Positions 1 through 11,149 of a DNA stretch of 64,000 nucleotides are shown in pieces (within the stretch, counting starts at the first letter, position 1; the number at the start of each line of letters is the position of its first letter). Source of the stretch: Fallopia convolvulus (taxonomy: Eukaryota > Streptophyta > Magnoliopsida > Caryophyllales > Polygonaceae); the NCBI GenBank assembly GCA_964016875.1, contig OZ024720.1:16790242-16854241 (forward strand), written 5' to 3'. The notes below the pieces were generated by a model. That model was not told where the DNA came from and ran no database searches. It saw only the letters and a program-made list of their open reading frames with translations. Position numbers and translations under genes: made by a program.

Positions 1-542
1 CTCTACAAAAAAAAGAGTGAACCAAATTAGAAGAAGCAAGAGGCAATGAGAATGGAGAAGATTCAATTGAATAGGTGAATTAAACTCACGATGTAGAGGT
101 TGAAGAAGACTCCGTCAAGATGTGGTATAATTTATGGGTGAAAGGACGAGAATGCCCATCCATGTCTTGCTTTTATCAAAATCACTTAAACGCGTGTAGT
201 AATCTTGGCCATTAAAATAGAAGATCGAACGGCTCATAAACGCCGCATAAAACACCGTAGCAACAATTCGTATGTGATCGCAATTCTAATATAATAATAT
301 TGCTAATATTATTAATTATTGCAAATAATATATTAGTAGGTGATCTTTAATTCCTTACACACTAAATTAGTACATGATATTTCTACTATTTATCTTTATG
401 AACAAAATTTTAATATTATATACTCATATTAGAACGTAATTTCTACTATTCCATCATTATGTACATAAATTCATAATGTATTATGTACAATAATTGTACA
501 TAATACATTAGTACATGATCGATTTTTGATTCTTTAACAATA

Positions 543-861
543 TGTAATATATGAGTTTGGTTCAAATGAAACAAACTCTTATCCTAAAACGAACTCTTAT
601 CCTAAAACGAATGCACTTTTCATAGTTAGTAATGCACTTTTCATATAAAAGTGCATTGAAAAATACAAAAAGTGCATTACGAAAAAGTGCACTAAAAAAA
701 TTTGAAAAGTGCACTAAAAAGTACGAAAAGTACAAATGCGAAAAAGTGCACTCTGAAGTATGAAAAGTGCACTACTAACTACAAAAAGTGCATTCGTTTT
801 AGGATAAGAGTTCGTTTTAGGATAAGAGTTTGTTTCATTTGAACCAAACTCTGTAATGTAT
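543..861. mobile_element. Mutator-like MITE, copy 1
   Basis: The element spans 553-851 (299 bp). Its terminal inverted repeats of about 65 bp begin GAGTTTGGTTCAAATGAAAC and end with the complement. The flanks TGTAATATAT (543-552) and TGTAATGTAT (852-861) are a 10-bp target duplication with one mismatch, the length expected for Mutator-like elements. The interior is made almost entirely of short direct and inverted copies of AAAAGTGCA, so the whole element can fold on itself. There is no coding capacity. A second copy at 46077-46371 is almost identical. The superfamily is inferred from TIR and TSD length only. Confidence 0.8.
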
Positions 862-1226
862 ACACACAATATTAGTACGTGAGAAATTTTAATATTATAT
901 AATTATAGTAGTACATGATATATATGTAGAGTAATTTTTTCTATGGTAAATATGAAACTATGAATAGGTGACATCTCTATGATTTTATTTTTATGGACAT
1001 AAATTTTAATATGACTTTACTATTCGCCGCCCCTTATATGTGAGATGTCACTCTTATAATATTAAAGTATATGCATCAATATATATGTATATATTTATAA
1101 TATCAATTTATAATGAGATCAGTGGTGCTACACCTTATATTTTTTTTTTAAATATGAGGTGTACCACCACTTATTTAATTTTTAATAATTATTGATTTAA
1201 TATATGGTTCCTAAATAAAAAAACAA

Positions 1227-1269
1227 ATCTCAAGTCATAGTCGTGCATGGCACGACCGGGTCTTGTTAG
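1227..1269 (+). mobile_element. Helitron-type 3' terminus
   Basis: A perfect 6-bp stem with a 3-nt loop (TCGTGC-ATG-GCACGA, 1241-1255) is followed 14 nt later by TTAG and then a T. This is the layout of a plant Helitron 3' end (hairpin, then CTRR, then host T), with the first base changed from C to T. The element would extend leftward, but no convincing 5' TC end was found, so its length is unknown. The flanking 862-1226 is AT-rich and non-coding. Confidence 0.5.
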
Positions 1270-1279
1270 TATTATCCCT

Positions 1280-2110
1280 AAAGTGATAATTATTTCCTCC
1301 CGAAGAGGTGAATTTAGAATGCAATCCCTGAATGATAATGTACATTCCTCGAGGTGGATGAAACAATTGAATCTATCCCCCGAAGTGGATGGAAGAATAA
1401 AAGTTTCTACTCCTTGAAGTAAGTATTGAAACCAAAGTTATCTCATGGAGTAGATGGCACGATTCATTCGAAAAGTGAAATAGAAGAAAGTTTTCATCTC
1501 CAGAAGTAGGTGATAAAGTTTACATATGACAAATACAATTTTTTGGAGTAGATGTAAAAGTCCTACATAAATATCACATCTTGAAGTATGTGACTGAAAA
1601 GTCTAAGAGAGTTGATGATTAATTTCTTGTCACTAGAAGTTGACAATGCTTTATTTTATGTTATTTCTTAATTTACATTTCTCGATTTAATTATTTATGT
1701 TATTGTTTATGTATATTATTATCTGTTTTTTTTCTTAAAGTTAAGTCATCCCCTGAAGTGGATGCATATATAATATTTGTCCCAGAAGAGTCATTTTATA
1801 ATCATCCCTGAATAGATGAAATAATAAATCTCGTTACTCCCTGAAGTGAGTAATGATAAAAAAAATATCACTTCCTCAAGAAGATGATAAAATTTTGGTG
1901 ACAACTATCATCTCTTGAAGTAGATGATTAATCAATAAATAAGAATATTATCCCTAGAAGTGGATTTGAATACAAAATTCATTACTTCTTGTAGTAAGTG
2001 ATGAGAAGAATTCATCTTTGTAAGTAGATGAATGCATCATCTCCCAAAGTAGATGACAAATGGTTAAAGAGATAATTTATTCATTGTCACTTGAAGTTGA
2101 CAAATGAGAT
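1280..2110. repeat. Degenerate array of short hairpins with GAAG loops
   Basis: More than twenty short, imperfect units follow one another roughly every 25-45 bp. Many read as a 5-7 nt word, a spacer such as CCTGAAGT or CTTGAAGT, then the reverse complement of the word. Checked examples are 1834-1853 (TTACTC/GAGTAA), 1907-1928 (ATCATCT/AGATGAT) and 2084-2103 (TTGTCA/TGACAA). The words differ between units while the spacer is conserved. The block lies upstream of, and probably within, the decayed copia element that follows. No reading frame is maintained and its function is unknown. Confidence 0.5.
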
Positions 2111-4850
2111 GTTTGGGAGAATTATGCAGCACTTCAAATTCCGGTAGAGTTGTGGCAAGTGATTATATAACTAATATCATCAACTGCATACGAGCCCGAA
2201 GACTCGGATTTTGATAATTAGAGATCATTAAAAACTCTTGGGGAGTTAAGAGATCTTATACCAAACCATGTACTCTAGATGTAGTACAAGAAATATAGCA
2301 TGTACTCTAGAAGTAGTCCAAGGAATGTGGGTCGTCACAATATTCTGAACTATGTCTAAATGACCACCTACCTAGCTTGAACTAGAAGTTCAAGGTCATG
2401 TTTGACCAACCTCTTGCATGCCGGAAGCATGCCTCCTCTAGAAGAGGGTGAAAAAGAGGTTACGGTATATTACGCATGTGGTCGTTAGTCATGGTTATGA
2501 CTTATAGCTAGGACGTCGTGGGTTAATTTGATGTCTAGAAGAACATCTAAGATAAGGGATGTCCCATAAATGACATAATTGATCATCAGTCTTGTACCAG
2601 TTGTACAAGAACCTCACCTTATGAGTATAAGTGTGGAGACCGGTCTAATCTATATTAAAAGTTCTGAATGCACCCATTTTGAGGCATCTAATTTTGATAT
2701 GAAGATAACAGTTTAAGAGATATGAGTTGATGAGCTCCCAAATTTATGTATGTATCACCGACATTTTCAAGGGTGTCACACCATATAGTATTTGAAAACC
2801 AGAAGTTTTCACAAGTCATGCGCAAATTTTGGTGTGAAGGTTATAATAACTCTAGAAGAGTATATCCCATTGAATAATGTAATCTCACTAACTAGAAGTT
2901 AGTTAATGATAAGATATATTTGTGGCATGATTAACTTGGTCACTCAAGTGAAATAATAATGTGCATGATCGGTATAGGACTGAAAGATCTTGAGACTTGA
3001 AGTCTCTTCCTAAGAGTGACCTTGAAAGGCTTGTGCTCTTGGTAAAATAGTAGCAAGGCCCGTATAAGTCAAGTAAATACAAAGTCTCACATACTCCTTG
3101 ACAAAGTTCAAGTGATATAAGAGGACTAGCTAAATCGCCATGTGGACTATTGTGGATTATCATAATATTGAAAGATGCCTCAACCCAATGGTTCCAAAGA
3201 AAATGGAGGAGAATTGAATAAATCAATATGTGTAGTGATTGAGCATTGGATGACTCTCACATATATTCACAAAACGACCCATGTAGAGTCGTTAATAATG
3301 CGGTTATAATTGATAGTCAGGCAAGTGCTATACATGGAATACACGACCTGGAAGAGTCATGGTTAAATAGGGTCATGAATATGAATATCAATTATTTAAT
3401 TCGACAAGACCGACCGCTTATATCAAATTCTCCTAATGGAAATGATATATATGTCCTCCACCCTCATATAATTTTTGAGTAGTGACAAACATTAAAAAAA
3501 GTTGGAGTTAAACAAGAGGATGTGTCCTTGTTGTTTAAATAATACTTTGAGCTTAAAAGCGGTGATCAATATATTGCTCGGTATTAAACGTATCACTTTG
3601 GCGAGGTGAAAAATCCCAACTTTAGGGGGAGAAGATAATTGAGACTACAAGTTAAGAGATTGCATGAGATGCAATTTGTTATCCAAAGAAAGCTAAACCA
3701 GAAGTTTAGCATATTGTATAACTAAACCAGAAGTTTAGTGACTAAGACATAAATACTATTTGAGAATACACCAGTCATTTGGCGTTTCCAGAAGTAACTC
3801 CAACACACTTAACATCCTAGATGCACGCCGGAAGCATGTAAGAGTATTAGGCTCTAAAGATACCAATCTCTGGAAGAGGAAATAGTCGATTAATTATGTA
3901 AGTATCGGTACAGGGTATCGCGAAGATATCTTTGCTTATTCAATTATCATAAAAGTCATTGGAGAAGATGACAATAATCCCCAAACAATGGAGGAATGTC
4001 GACACCGAAATGGTTGGAAAAGTTGGAAAGCAAAATTGGATTCATTAAACAAACTAGGTGTTTTGGGCCTGTAGTTCGAACACCAGAAAGTTAAAAACCA
4101 GTCTGTTATAACTGGTTGCACAAGGGTTCTCACAAAAACTTAGAGTTGGATTACATGGAAATGTACCAGCAGTGGATGCAACAACACTCAAGTTCCTTGT
4201 TGCTTTAACCGTTGTTGAGCGTTGAAAATGCAACTCGTGGATGTGGTAACAACATACCTATATGAGTCATTAGGTACCAACATATAGATGAAAATCCCAG
4301 AAGGATTGAAAATGCATAAAACATTTGAATCAAAACCACATTACATTTATTCCACTAAACTTAGAAGATTGCTATATGGATTGAAACAATTGGGAAGAAT
4401 GTGGTATAATCGCCTTAAAGAATATCTACAAAGGCAAGGATTTGTCAGCGATCAAATAGGTCTTTTTGTGTTCATAAAAACAACAAATTTGGGATATGTA
4501 ATCATTGTTGTTTATGTTGATGATTTGAATATTATTGGGACTCTAGAAGAGATCCTAATAGAAGCTGATTATTTGAACTTAAGAACTACCCAGTATTGTC
4601 TCGGCCTACGGTTCGAGCATACAAAGGATGGAATGTTTATCCATCAATCAAACTACACAGAAAAGTTGCTAAAACGATTTAATATGGATAAGGCGCATCC
4701 ATTAAGTACATCAATGATAGTAAGATCACTAAGTGTGGAAAAACACCCCTTTCATCGCCAATTAGAAAATGAAAGAGATATTAAATCTCGAAATACCATA
4801 TCTCAATATATTAGGGAGTACATTATAGCCCCCGAGCGTTTGAAAATTTG
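2110..4850 (+). pseudogene. Decayed Ty1/copia pol remnant
   Basis: Translated fragments on the plus strand recall a copia polyprotein in its usual order. A GAG-pre-integrase/integrase-like stretch lies near 2985-3200 (a CALGK-like zinc-region remnant near 3029). The start of the reverse transcriptase lies at 3960-4280, with many stops. The best-preserved RT segment is 4288-4770, with the motifs MKIPEGLK, LYGLKQLGRMWYNRL, VVYVDDLNIIGT and KFCLGL-like YCLGL. The catalytic YVDD is present. Frameshifts and stops are everywhere and protease, RNase H and clear LTRs are not recognisable, so it cannot be active. Several GAAG-loop hairpins also fall inside it (2376-2394, 2887-2903, 2992-3006, 3692-3710, 3721-3739). 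Confidence 0.75.
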
Positions 4851-4929
4851 TTTATTTTTTCTAATTTCTAATGTCTATGATTAAATTGCTTTTCGCGGTT
4901 GACGCTCATATATCCCGAACCGAGGGTTG

Positions 4930-5562
4930 GAAGTTTCAACTTGCCAATTGCCATTAGCAGCATTTCCCCTTCCTCCTAGTCCGCCGAGTCTTCTCTACAA
5001 CCCTCTCACGAAACTCATCCTCGCCGTCGCCGTGCGATAGTCGGAAATCTTTGTTTTCAGGTACGCTTTATCACTTCGGTGCTTCTTGTTATCCATGGAG
5101 TTAAGAATCTTTGATGTTTCAGTGATGTATCTTGGTCCGTTGACTTCTTAACTGATTGGAGACCTTATATTCAACTTTATGCACCATTTTTCTTTTGAGA
5201 AACAAACTCTGCTGATAAATTTTAAGTCAACGAGGTTCAATTAGGTTTACTTCCGAATGCCCTTGCAATTGAGATTCTGCGGGGAGGTTCCAAAGAAATT
5301 TGCCTTCTCTCTGTCTCTCTTTCCGTAGATCTGGATCAAATCTTGGCAATACGCATCTGATTCATCTGTTATCTTATCGATCTAATTACGAAGTTGGTAG
5401 ATTGGAAAATACATTGTAATGTTGGCGTCCAATGGATGTATATCTGATCTATGTATTCATTGGCTGAAAGTAGCACCGGTTGATGTCTTGTAACATGGCT
5501 TATTGGCTAGGTCTAGATCTGAATGAGAGAAATTGATACTTGATTACTGTTACAGGATCAAG
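4930..5562 (+). promoter_or_regulatory. 14-3-3 gene 5' leader with leader intron
   Basis: The leader exon ends at 5060 (TTTTCAG followed by GTACGC). A 495-nt intron (5061-5555) ends in TGTTACAG, and the start codon follows 7 nt later at 5563. Pyrimidine-rich leader sequence (CTTCTCTACAACCC, CTCCTCGCC) is typical of a plant 5' UTR. The transcription start is not determined. The copia remnant ends only about 80 bp upstream of the leader, so the promoter must be short or use transposon-derived sequence. Confidence 0.6.
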
Positions 5563-8500
5563 ATGTCAGCCACCGAAGGATCCAGGGAAGAAAACGTATA
5601 TCTGGCCAAATTAGCTGAGCAGGCTGAAAGGTATGAAGAAATGGTTGAGTTCATGGAAAAGGTTGTCAAGGCCGCTGATGTTGAGGAATTGACTGTCGAG
5701 GAAAGGAACCTTTTCTCTGTTGCTTACAAGAATGTGATTGGAGCAAGGAGGGCTTCTTGGAGAATTATCTCATCAATCGAACAGAAGGAAGAGAGTCGTG
5801 GAAATGAAGACCATGTGGCTTCCATTAGAGACTATAGAGCAAAGATTGAATCTGAACTCAGCAAGATCTGTGATGGGATACTAAAGCTTCTTGATTCTCA
5901 CCTTGTCCCAGCAGCTGCATCTGCAGAATCGAAAGTTTTTTATCTGAAAATGAAAGGTGATTACCACCGATATTTCGCTGAGTTCAAGGCTGGAGCTGAG
6001 AGGAAGGAAGCTGCTGAGAGCACAATGGAGGCTTATAAGTCTGCTCAGGTTTGCCATTGGAATTCTCTTGTCCATCTGTTTATGCTGATTTTATTTTATT
6101 GGAGATAACTTGATTATGTTTCATTTGGCAGGATGTTGCTCTAGCTGAATTAGCTCCTACTCACCCGATAAGACTGGGGCTTGCTCTTAATTTCTCAGTG
6201 TTCTACTATGAAATTTTGAACTCACCTGATCGTGCTTGCGGTCTTGCTAAGCAGGTTAGTGATTCTCTGGTCTCATATGCTTTGTGGTTGCTGCTTTAGG
6301 AAAAGAAAATGCTTTGTAGCTTCTGTGTTAATGTTGTCACATCTTCCATTTTGATGGCTGCTTACAATGTGACATGCAATCCTTCTTTCGAGTATCGACA
6401 GCTCTTGCAGCTTTTATTCACTTTTATTGATTCATTTCACTCGCTTCATGTAGCTTTTGCTTACAGTATGACAGCAATACATGGATGGACATCTACCCCC
6501 TCCCCTTCCGTGTTTTAATAATAATGATCATAATTAATGCACCCCTCTTTCTTTTGCCACCAACTGTACATTTAATCTGTTTAGGAGTTAGGACATAAGA
6601 TATCACATGCATACAAGTGCTATATTTTTCCTGATCTTTTTTTACTTCAAAGATGCTCCTGATTTATTGGGATTGGAATTATAGGATAAATAAATCCCTT
6701 GTAATTTGTGAGATGAAGACAGTTTTGTTGCTAGTAGGTAGTTGCTTCTTAATGGATATTCATGGTTTATGAAATTGATATAGTTTCAAGCTCTAGGTAC
6801 TTTTGGGATGGTTTAATGCGCACATTAATGGAATAATGGTACTGCATTAGTGCATTAGTCGCTTGTAGACAAGCCTTCTTACTAGAATTAGTTGATCTTA
6901 TACTCTTACTTTCTATGGTTTAATGTGCACTTTGGGGCTCAGAAAGAATGATTATTAGTATACATGATTGGGGATTACATGGAACTTCTTATTGCTTTTA
7001 TAACAGTGGAGAGTTTCACCTTAAGGTGGCCTTTTTCTCCTGAATTTGAGTGGAATTTACCGTCTATTTTATAGGCATCTGTCTTCTGTCTGAACTATAC
7101 TGTTTGGGAGCAATTATGGAATCTGCGATTGTTTGCTAAGTATACAGTAGAGTGCCTTATTGTCATTCAGGGCCGTCTAAATGGTATCTGAGCATTTGTT
7201 GTTTCTGATCCATATAGCTAACGTTTCTTAACCTTGACAGCCAATTGGGTGTCGAGCACTTCAAAAAATAGTAGAATATACATTTTGAACTGTAGTCTAG
7301 AGAAACATTTTACCCCTGTTTTTGGCAATATGCTGCAAAATTTAACCACTCTGTCATTGTCTTCCTGGATTGCAAGTTGGTTAAATTGGAAAAACTTGGC
7401 ATTCTGGATTTGTGGTATAGATTTGCACGTATTGATAATGAAGGTTTTATAATGTTGTAGGATACTATCATAATGAAACAATCTAGAGCCATAAAGGCCA
7501 CCCAAATAAGATGTTCTCGTCAACTAGGTTTTCGTTTTCTATTTATCACTTCAGATTGGGCATGGCTTTTGCACCAATCAGTTTTTTTCTTCTCAAAGAG
7601 CATACTGCAATGTGGCTTCGTACAGTTCTCTGATAGCTTTATGATTGACAATTTCTTATACTAAAAGTAACGATTTGGTGCATTACATATAAGCATTGTG
7701 TGATCTGTCAATATTAACCTTAACCTTTGATGTTGAATCTTTGAAATAAGTAAACTTAGGATGGGGAAAGTCCAAGTTTGGGTGCATTGTGTCTTAAGTT
7801 CTTAACTCTTAAAGTTTGAAGACCTACATGATATATCATTGAATGTATCTGTATATCAGTATTCCATGTCCCCTATTTACTCTTCATAACATCATCCATT
7901 GCTTTAATTGCATGGCCCTCTACGCTCTAGTATCTCTAGCATTTGTCTCCTGTTTTGTGCTGTCTTGGCAGCAGTCACAATTTAAGTCCAAATCTGTTAA
8001 CCCTGTTAATTATTGCAACATGCCTACTAGATGTCGCTAAAGAATCCTGGTCTCATATGCTCGGCTCACATGTTACTCTTTTACCCATTTGAGCCAGTCC
8101 ATCTTTATTTTCACATTTTGTCCTTTTATCCCGGATTTGTCTTTTCTGTTGGTAATGCTATACTTGCCAGTAAATTCAATTGAATTTTAACTTTGCTCAA
8201 TTACTTCCCTACATAATGCAATGCACCAGGTGAATTCAATTCGCCAGTAAATGCAATTTTGCCCCTTGTAACATTTTATTTTCTGGTTTATTTATGGACA
8301 AAGGCTTTTGATGAGGCCATATCTGAGCTTGATACTTTGGGAGAGGAATCTTACAAGGACAGCACACTGATCATGCAACTTCTTCGGGACAACTTGACTC
8401 TGTGGACCTCTGATATTGCGGTATCTCTCTTTCCCTGCTTACCTCAGAATGGGAAAAATAGAGAAAATATTTTAACCTTGTTTTTATTTGTCCTTGCCTT

Positions 8501-8571
8501 TTTGGTTGTGGGAGCAGGACGAAGCAGGTGAAGGTGAAGATGCTGGTGCGGAAGAAACTGATGAAAAATGA
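5563..8571 (+). CDS. 14-3-3 protein (non-epsilon type), 4 coding exons
   Basis: 14-3-3 proteins are dimeric cytosolic/nuclear adaptors that bind phosphoserine/threonine motifs on clients such as the plasma-membrane H+-ATPase and transcription factors. Coding exons are 5563-6048, 6132-6254, 8304-8420 and 8518-8571. All junctions are GT-AG and phase 0, giving 259 residues, the normal length. Visible family motifs are [20 protein letters not shown] near residue 15, [20 protein letters not shown] near 43, [19 protein letters not shown] near 125, and the C-terminal helices ending [11 protein letters not shown]. The groove residues (the K of YKNV, RR/SWR and RY of YHRYF) are all present. The acidic tail ([14 protein letters not shown]) is isoform-specific. 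The four-exon layout fits the non-epsilon group. The isoform was not assigned. An upstream in-frame ATG at 5533 lies in the leader intron and is not used. Confidence 0.95.
6255..8303 (+). other. Long second coding intron of the 14-3-3 gene
   Basis: This intron is 2,049 nt, against 83 and 97 nt for its neighbours. It starts GTTAGT and ends GGACAAAG, an acceptor with a poor pyrimidine tract. The exon on each side keeps frame and family sequence, so the junction is sound. The interior is AT-rich, with only short unrelated open frames and no recognisable transposon ends or RNA gene. Confidence 0.7.
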
Positions 8572-8891
8572 TTGAACCGAAAAAGGAAACACGAGCCATG
8601 CATATTGCTGTCTTGTTTTAGACTTCATAGTTTTTGGCTTAACGGATTACATTATGTTTGATCAATTTGAACGACTGGTTTAACTTTCATTGCAACGGCT
8701 AAAACAAATTTACTGTCAACACATACAAAATGGTCCTCAGAAGTCAGACCCAGTATAAAATTACACTAGTTTGCTAGGGGCCCAAATCATGACATTTTTT
8801 AACTCGGTAAATTCATCCGTAGAACCATTTTTTACCGTAAGCTTAAGCTACCATTCTCTAACACGGCTCTAAACAAAAAGAGACGAAAAGC
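8572..8891. other. Convergent 3' intergenic region
   Basis: Only 320 bp separate the stop codon of the 14-3-3 gene (+) from that of the protease gene (-). Both 3' UTRs and polyadenylation signals must lie here, so the two transcripts probably overlap or end very close together. No other feature was seen. Confidence 0.6.
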
Positions 8892-10409
8892 TCAACATTT
8901 ATTTGAAGCGAATCCAACCAGTGAGTTGGCGAGGTCGAAAGTAACACGTGTCCCCTGTTGTTGCACGTTCCCTATGATGGACAAGGACGACGTCGTTGGG
9001 GCAAACGCCAAGCAAAAGGTCCCCGCCTCGTCCACCGGAATCATGTAGTTTTTCGCTGGCAAGGCCACCGTCTTACTAGCGGGAAAGTGCAGCGCCACCG
9101 TCGGAACGTCCACGGTGCTCATCGCCGAGAGGTTGTAGCAAGTGTCGAACAGCGCCACCGCGTCCGCCCTCGGGAGGTGCCGCGTCCCGCCCACGAAGGC
9201 GTTCCTCAAACCTTTGTATACTTGAGATTGTAGCCTCGTAATCGCCGTTCCTGAATCGATTATCACGCCACCGTTACCGGTCTTGTCCATCTGGAAAGAT
9301 GCTTCCGGAAGGGAGAGTAGGTTGCCGCCGACGCTGATTCCCGTAAGCTGGAGATAGTAGAAGGTGTCCAGCTCGCGGTTGCGGAGCAACGGGACCGTCA
9401 CAGCGTCCGGCGTCACGTTCGAGTTGAACTCGAGAGTCGACGCCGAGTCGGAGTCGCGGTCGACTAGGCAGTAGGAGAAGGACGTCGTGTTGATCTGCGC
9501 TGGAAAAGAGAGCTCTCCTCCGCCGAGGCCGAGCAGGCCAGCGGCGCCGACGAAAAGTCCCTCATTGCTATGGCCGCAGCCGATTGCCACTTTGTCGACG
9601 GAGGCTCCATCGAGAGTCACCGTCTCGGTGGCAAAGTCGCCGACTGTGTAGGATCCGTCGCCGTAGGATACTTCGTAGAGGCATCGGTGGGATTGGCACT
9701 CGGAGACGTCCAGCGCCTTGCACTGAGACGAATCGCAGTTCAGAGGAGCGTACGAAGACGACGACGTCGGGTCGAATATGGGGTCGGACTGACGGTAGCA
9801 GTCGGCGCAAGGCTGGCACTGGATCCAGCTGACGTCACTGCCGGTGTCAAGCACGACGTAGACCTGCTTCGGCGGCCGGCCAACTCCGACGCGGCTGAAG
9901 TACTCGCCGCTCCCCTGGCTGGTTCCGGACACCACGGGGCCTTCTAGAGCCTCCGCCTCGAGATTCGCGTTCAACGGCCTCAAATCCGACCTCTGAATGC
10001 CGTTAACGGCGAGATCCACCCGCGCCTGGAGCGATTTGACTCGGAGCGAGTCTCGTTGGAGTCGGGACTGAGTTAGGGATTTGTAGTCCTTGTGGCGGTG
10101 ATGGTGTTGGAATGAGCTGCGAATCGAAGCTCTGTTGTGAAGCGGCAAAACGAGAGATTGAGAGCTCTTCTGCAGCTTCTCCTCCCACTGGCGTTGGAGG
10201 ATTTGGGAGGACTTTGGCTTGGGAGAGAGAGAATTGAGAGATTGTTTAATGGAATCCGCTACGTCGAGCGTGGATGTGGTTGAGGCTGTACTGGTGCTTT
10301 CACTTAGCAAGCTTCTAGAGAAAGCTGCCATAGGAAGCTCAGAAAGAGCGAAAACGAAGAAGCAAATGGAAATGAAGGTGGTACCACAGAGCATCCACTT
10401 CTCCGCCAT
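8892..10409 (-). CDS. ASPG1-like: ASPG1-like atypical aspartic protease
   Basis: This is a single-exon gene of 505 residues for a nepenthesin-type (A1) aspartic endopeptidase, close in arrangement to Arabidopsis ASPARTIC PROTEASE IN GUARD CELL 1. A hydrophobic N-terminus (about residues 8-30, TFISICFFVFALSELPMAAF) looks like a signal peptide. A prodomain with HKDYKSLTQSRLQRDSLRVKSL follows at about 105-127. The two catalytic motifs are present, DTGSDVSW (about 188) and DSGTAITR (about 385). So are the cysteine-rich nepenthesin insert (QCQPCADCYRQSD), the flap YGDGSYTVGDFATETV, and the C-terminal SIIGNVQQQGTRVTFD. It is complete and has no visible defect. The Arabidopsis homologue is linked to ABA-dependent drought avoidance in guard cells; the same role here is an inference. 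GC content is higher than in its surroundings. Confidence 0.93.
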   Translation of the reverse strand: MAEKWMLCGTTFISICFFVFALSELPMAAFSRSLLSESTSTASTTSTLDVADSIKQSLNSLSPKPKSSQILQRQWEEKLQKSSQSLVLPLHNRASIRSSFQHHHRHKDYKSLTQSRLQRDSLRVKSLQARVDLAVNGIQRSDLRPLNANLEAEALEGPVVSGTSQGSGEYFSRVGVGRPPKQVYVVLDTGSDVSWIQCQPCADCYRQSDPIFDPTSSSSYAPLNCDSSQCKALDVSECQSHRCLYEVSYGDGSYTVGDFATETVTLDGASVDKVAIGCGHSNEGLFVGAAGLLGLGGGELSFPAQINTTSFSYCLVDRDSDSASTLEFNSNVTPDAVTVPLLRNRELDTFYYLQLTGISVGGNLLSLPEASFQMDKTGNGGVIIDSGTAITRLQSQVYKGLRNAFVGGTRHLPRADAVALFDTCYNLSAMSTVDVPTVALHFPASKTVALPAKNYMIPVDEAGTFCLAFAPTTSSLSIIGNVQQQGTRVTFDLANSLVGFASNKC

Positions 10410-10575
10410 TGTTACACACCAGAGAAGAAGGTGAAGAAGAATTGAAGAGGTTAAATTAGTGCAGGCGCGTTGACGAAATGGGAGACAAAACTGTGAATTT
10501 AAATGGGGGACAAAGAGAGAAGCAGGAGAAGGGGATTCTTTGGATGATAAATTGATAATTATATAAAAAGATTAG
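10410..10575 (-). promoter_or_regulatory. Candidate core promoter of the aspartic protease gene
   Basis: On the minus strand a TATA-like TTTTTATATAATT lies at about 10555-10569, 150 nt upstream of the ATG. A start site about 30 nt downstream would leave a leader of roughly 120 nt without introns. This rests on motif and position only. Confidence 0.3.
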
Positions 10576-11139
10576 ATGTTCAGTAGCCTTTGCAAAGCAC
10601 ATTCTGTAAGTAAAAAAAGATCACCTGTTGATCTTGTTTAATACGTAAGTAGTAGGGGTTGATGATGAATTAAGAAAAGCTTAAAAAGGTATTATTTGGT
10701 GTTTGTACTTGACAATGCTTGTTCTCGCTCGAGCGGTGGGGTCCATACTAAAATGAGGAGAGGTGGGGGCCGCCACTCACTGTGCCGTTGCAAGGAATCC
10801 CAAGCCCATAGGGATAGGGAAGTGCTTAAGTGGCACCTGGTGAGTCAAGAGAAAGAGGAGCAATCTCGGCCGTTGCTTTTGGAACGATGATTATGATAAA
10901 CGATGGGAGATTAACCAGCCTGTAAAGTTGAAAGTTGTGCTACGTCCTTTGACTCCTTTATTAGTACTTTTTTTGGTTTCGTAGGGTGGTTGAAAATTTC
11001 ATGGAATCCAAACAATGCTTAGATTATGAACTAATTATGTGTTTGTTGTGGCCAATGGGTTCAGGAGGTAAGGTTAAATACACCGGAATCTCCAAACACA
11101 GCACATTTATTACATTATTGACCTCAGAAGATAAATTTT
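10576..11139. other. Intergenic DNA
   Basis: No gene or repeat recognised. A GC-richer patch lies at 10720-10880. The open frame continuing upstream from the LINE (from 10986) has no endonuclease similarity before about 11150, so it is treated as flanking sequence. Confidence 0.4.
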
Positions 11140-11149
11140 GTGGTCTCAG

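Noticed and set aside
5533..5562. Upstream in-frame ATG of the 14-3-3 frame
   Set aside because: It lies before the leader-intron acceptor (5555) and is spliced out; family proteins start at the ATG used here.
9568..9947. Long open frames in other phases and on the plus strand across the protease gene
   Set aside because: They overlap the conserved aspartic protease frame in GC-rich sequence and have no recognisable motifs.
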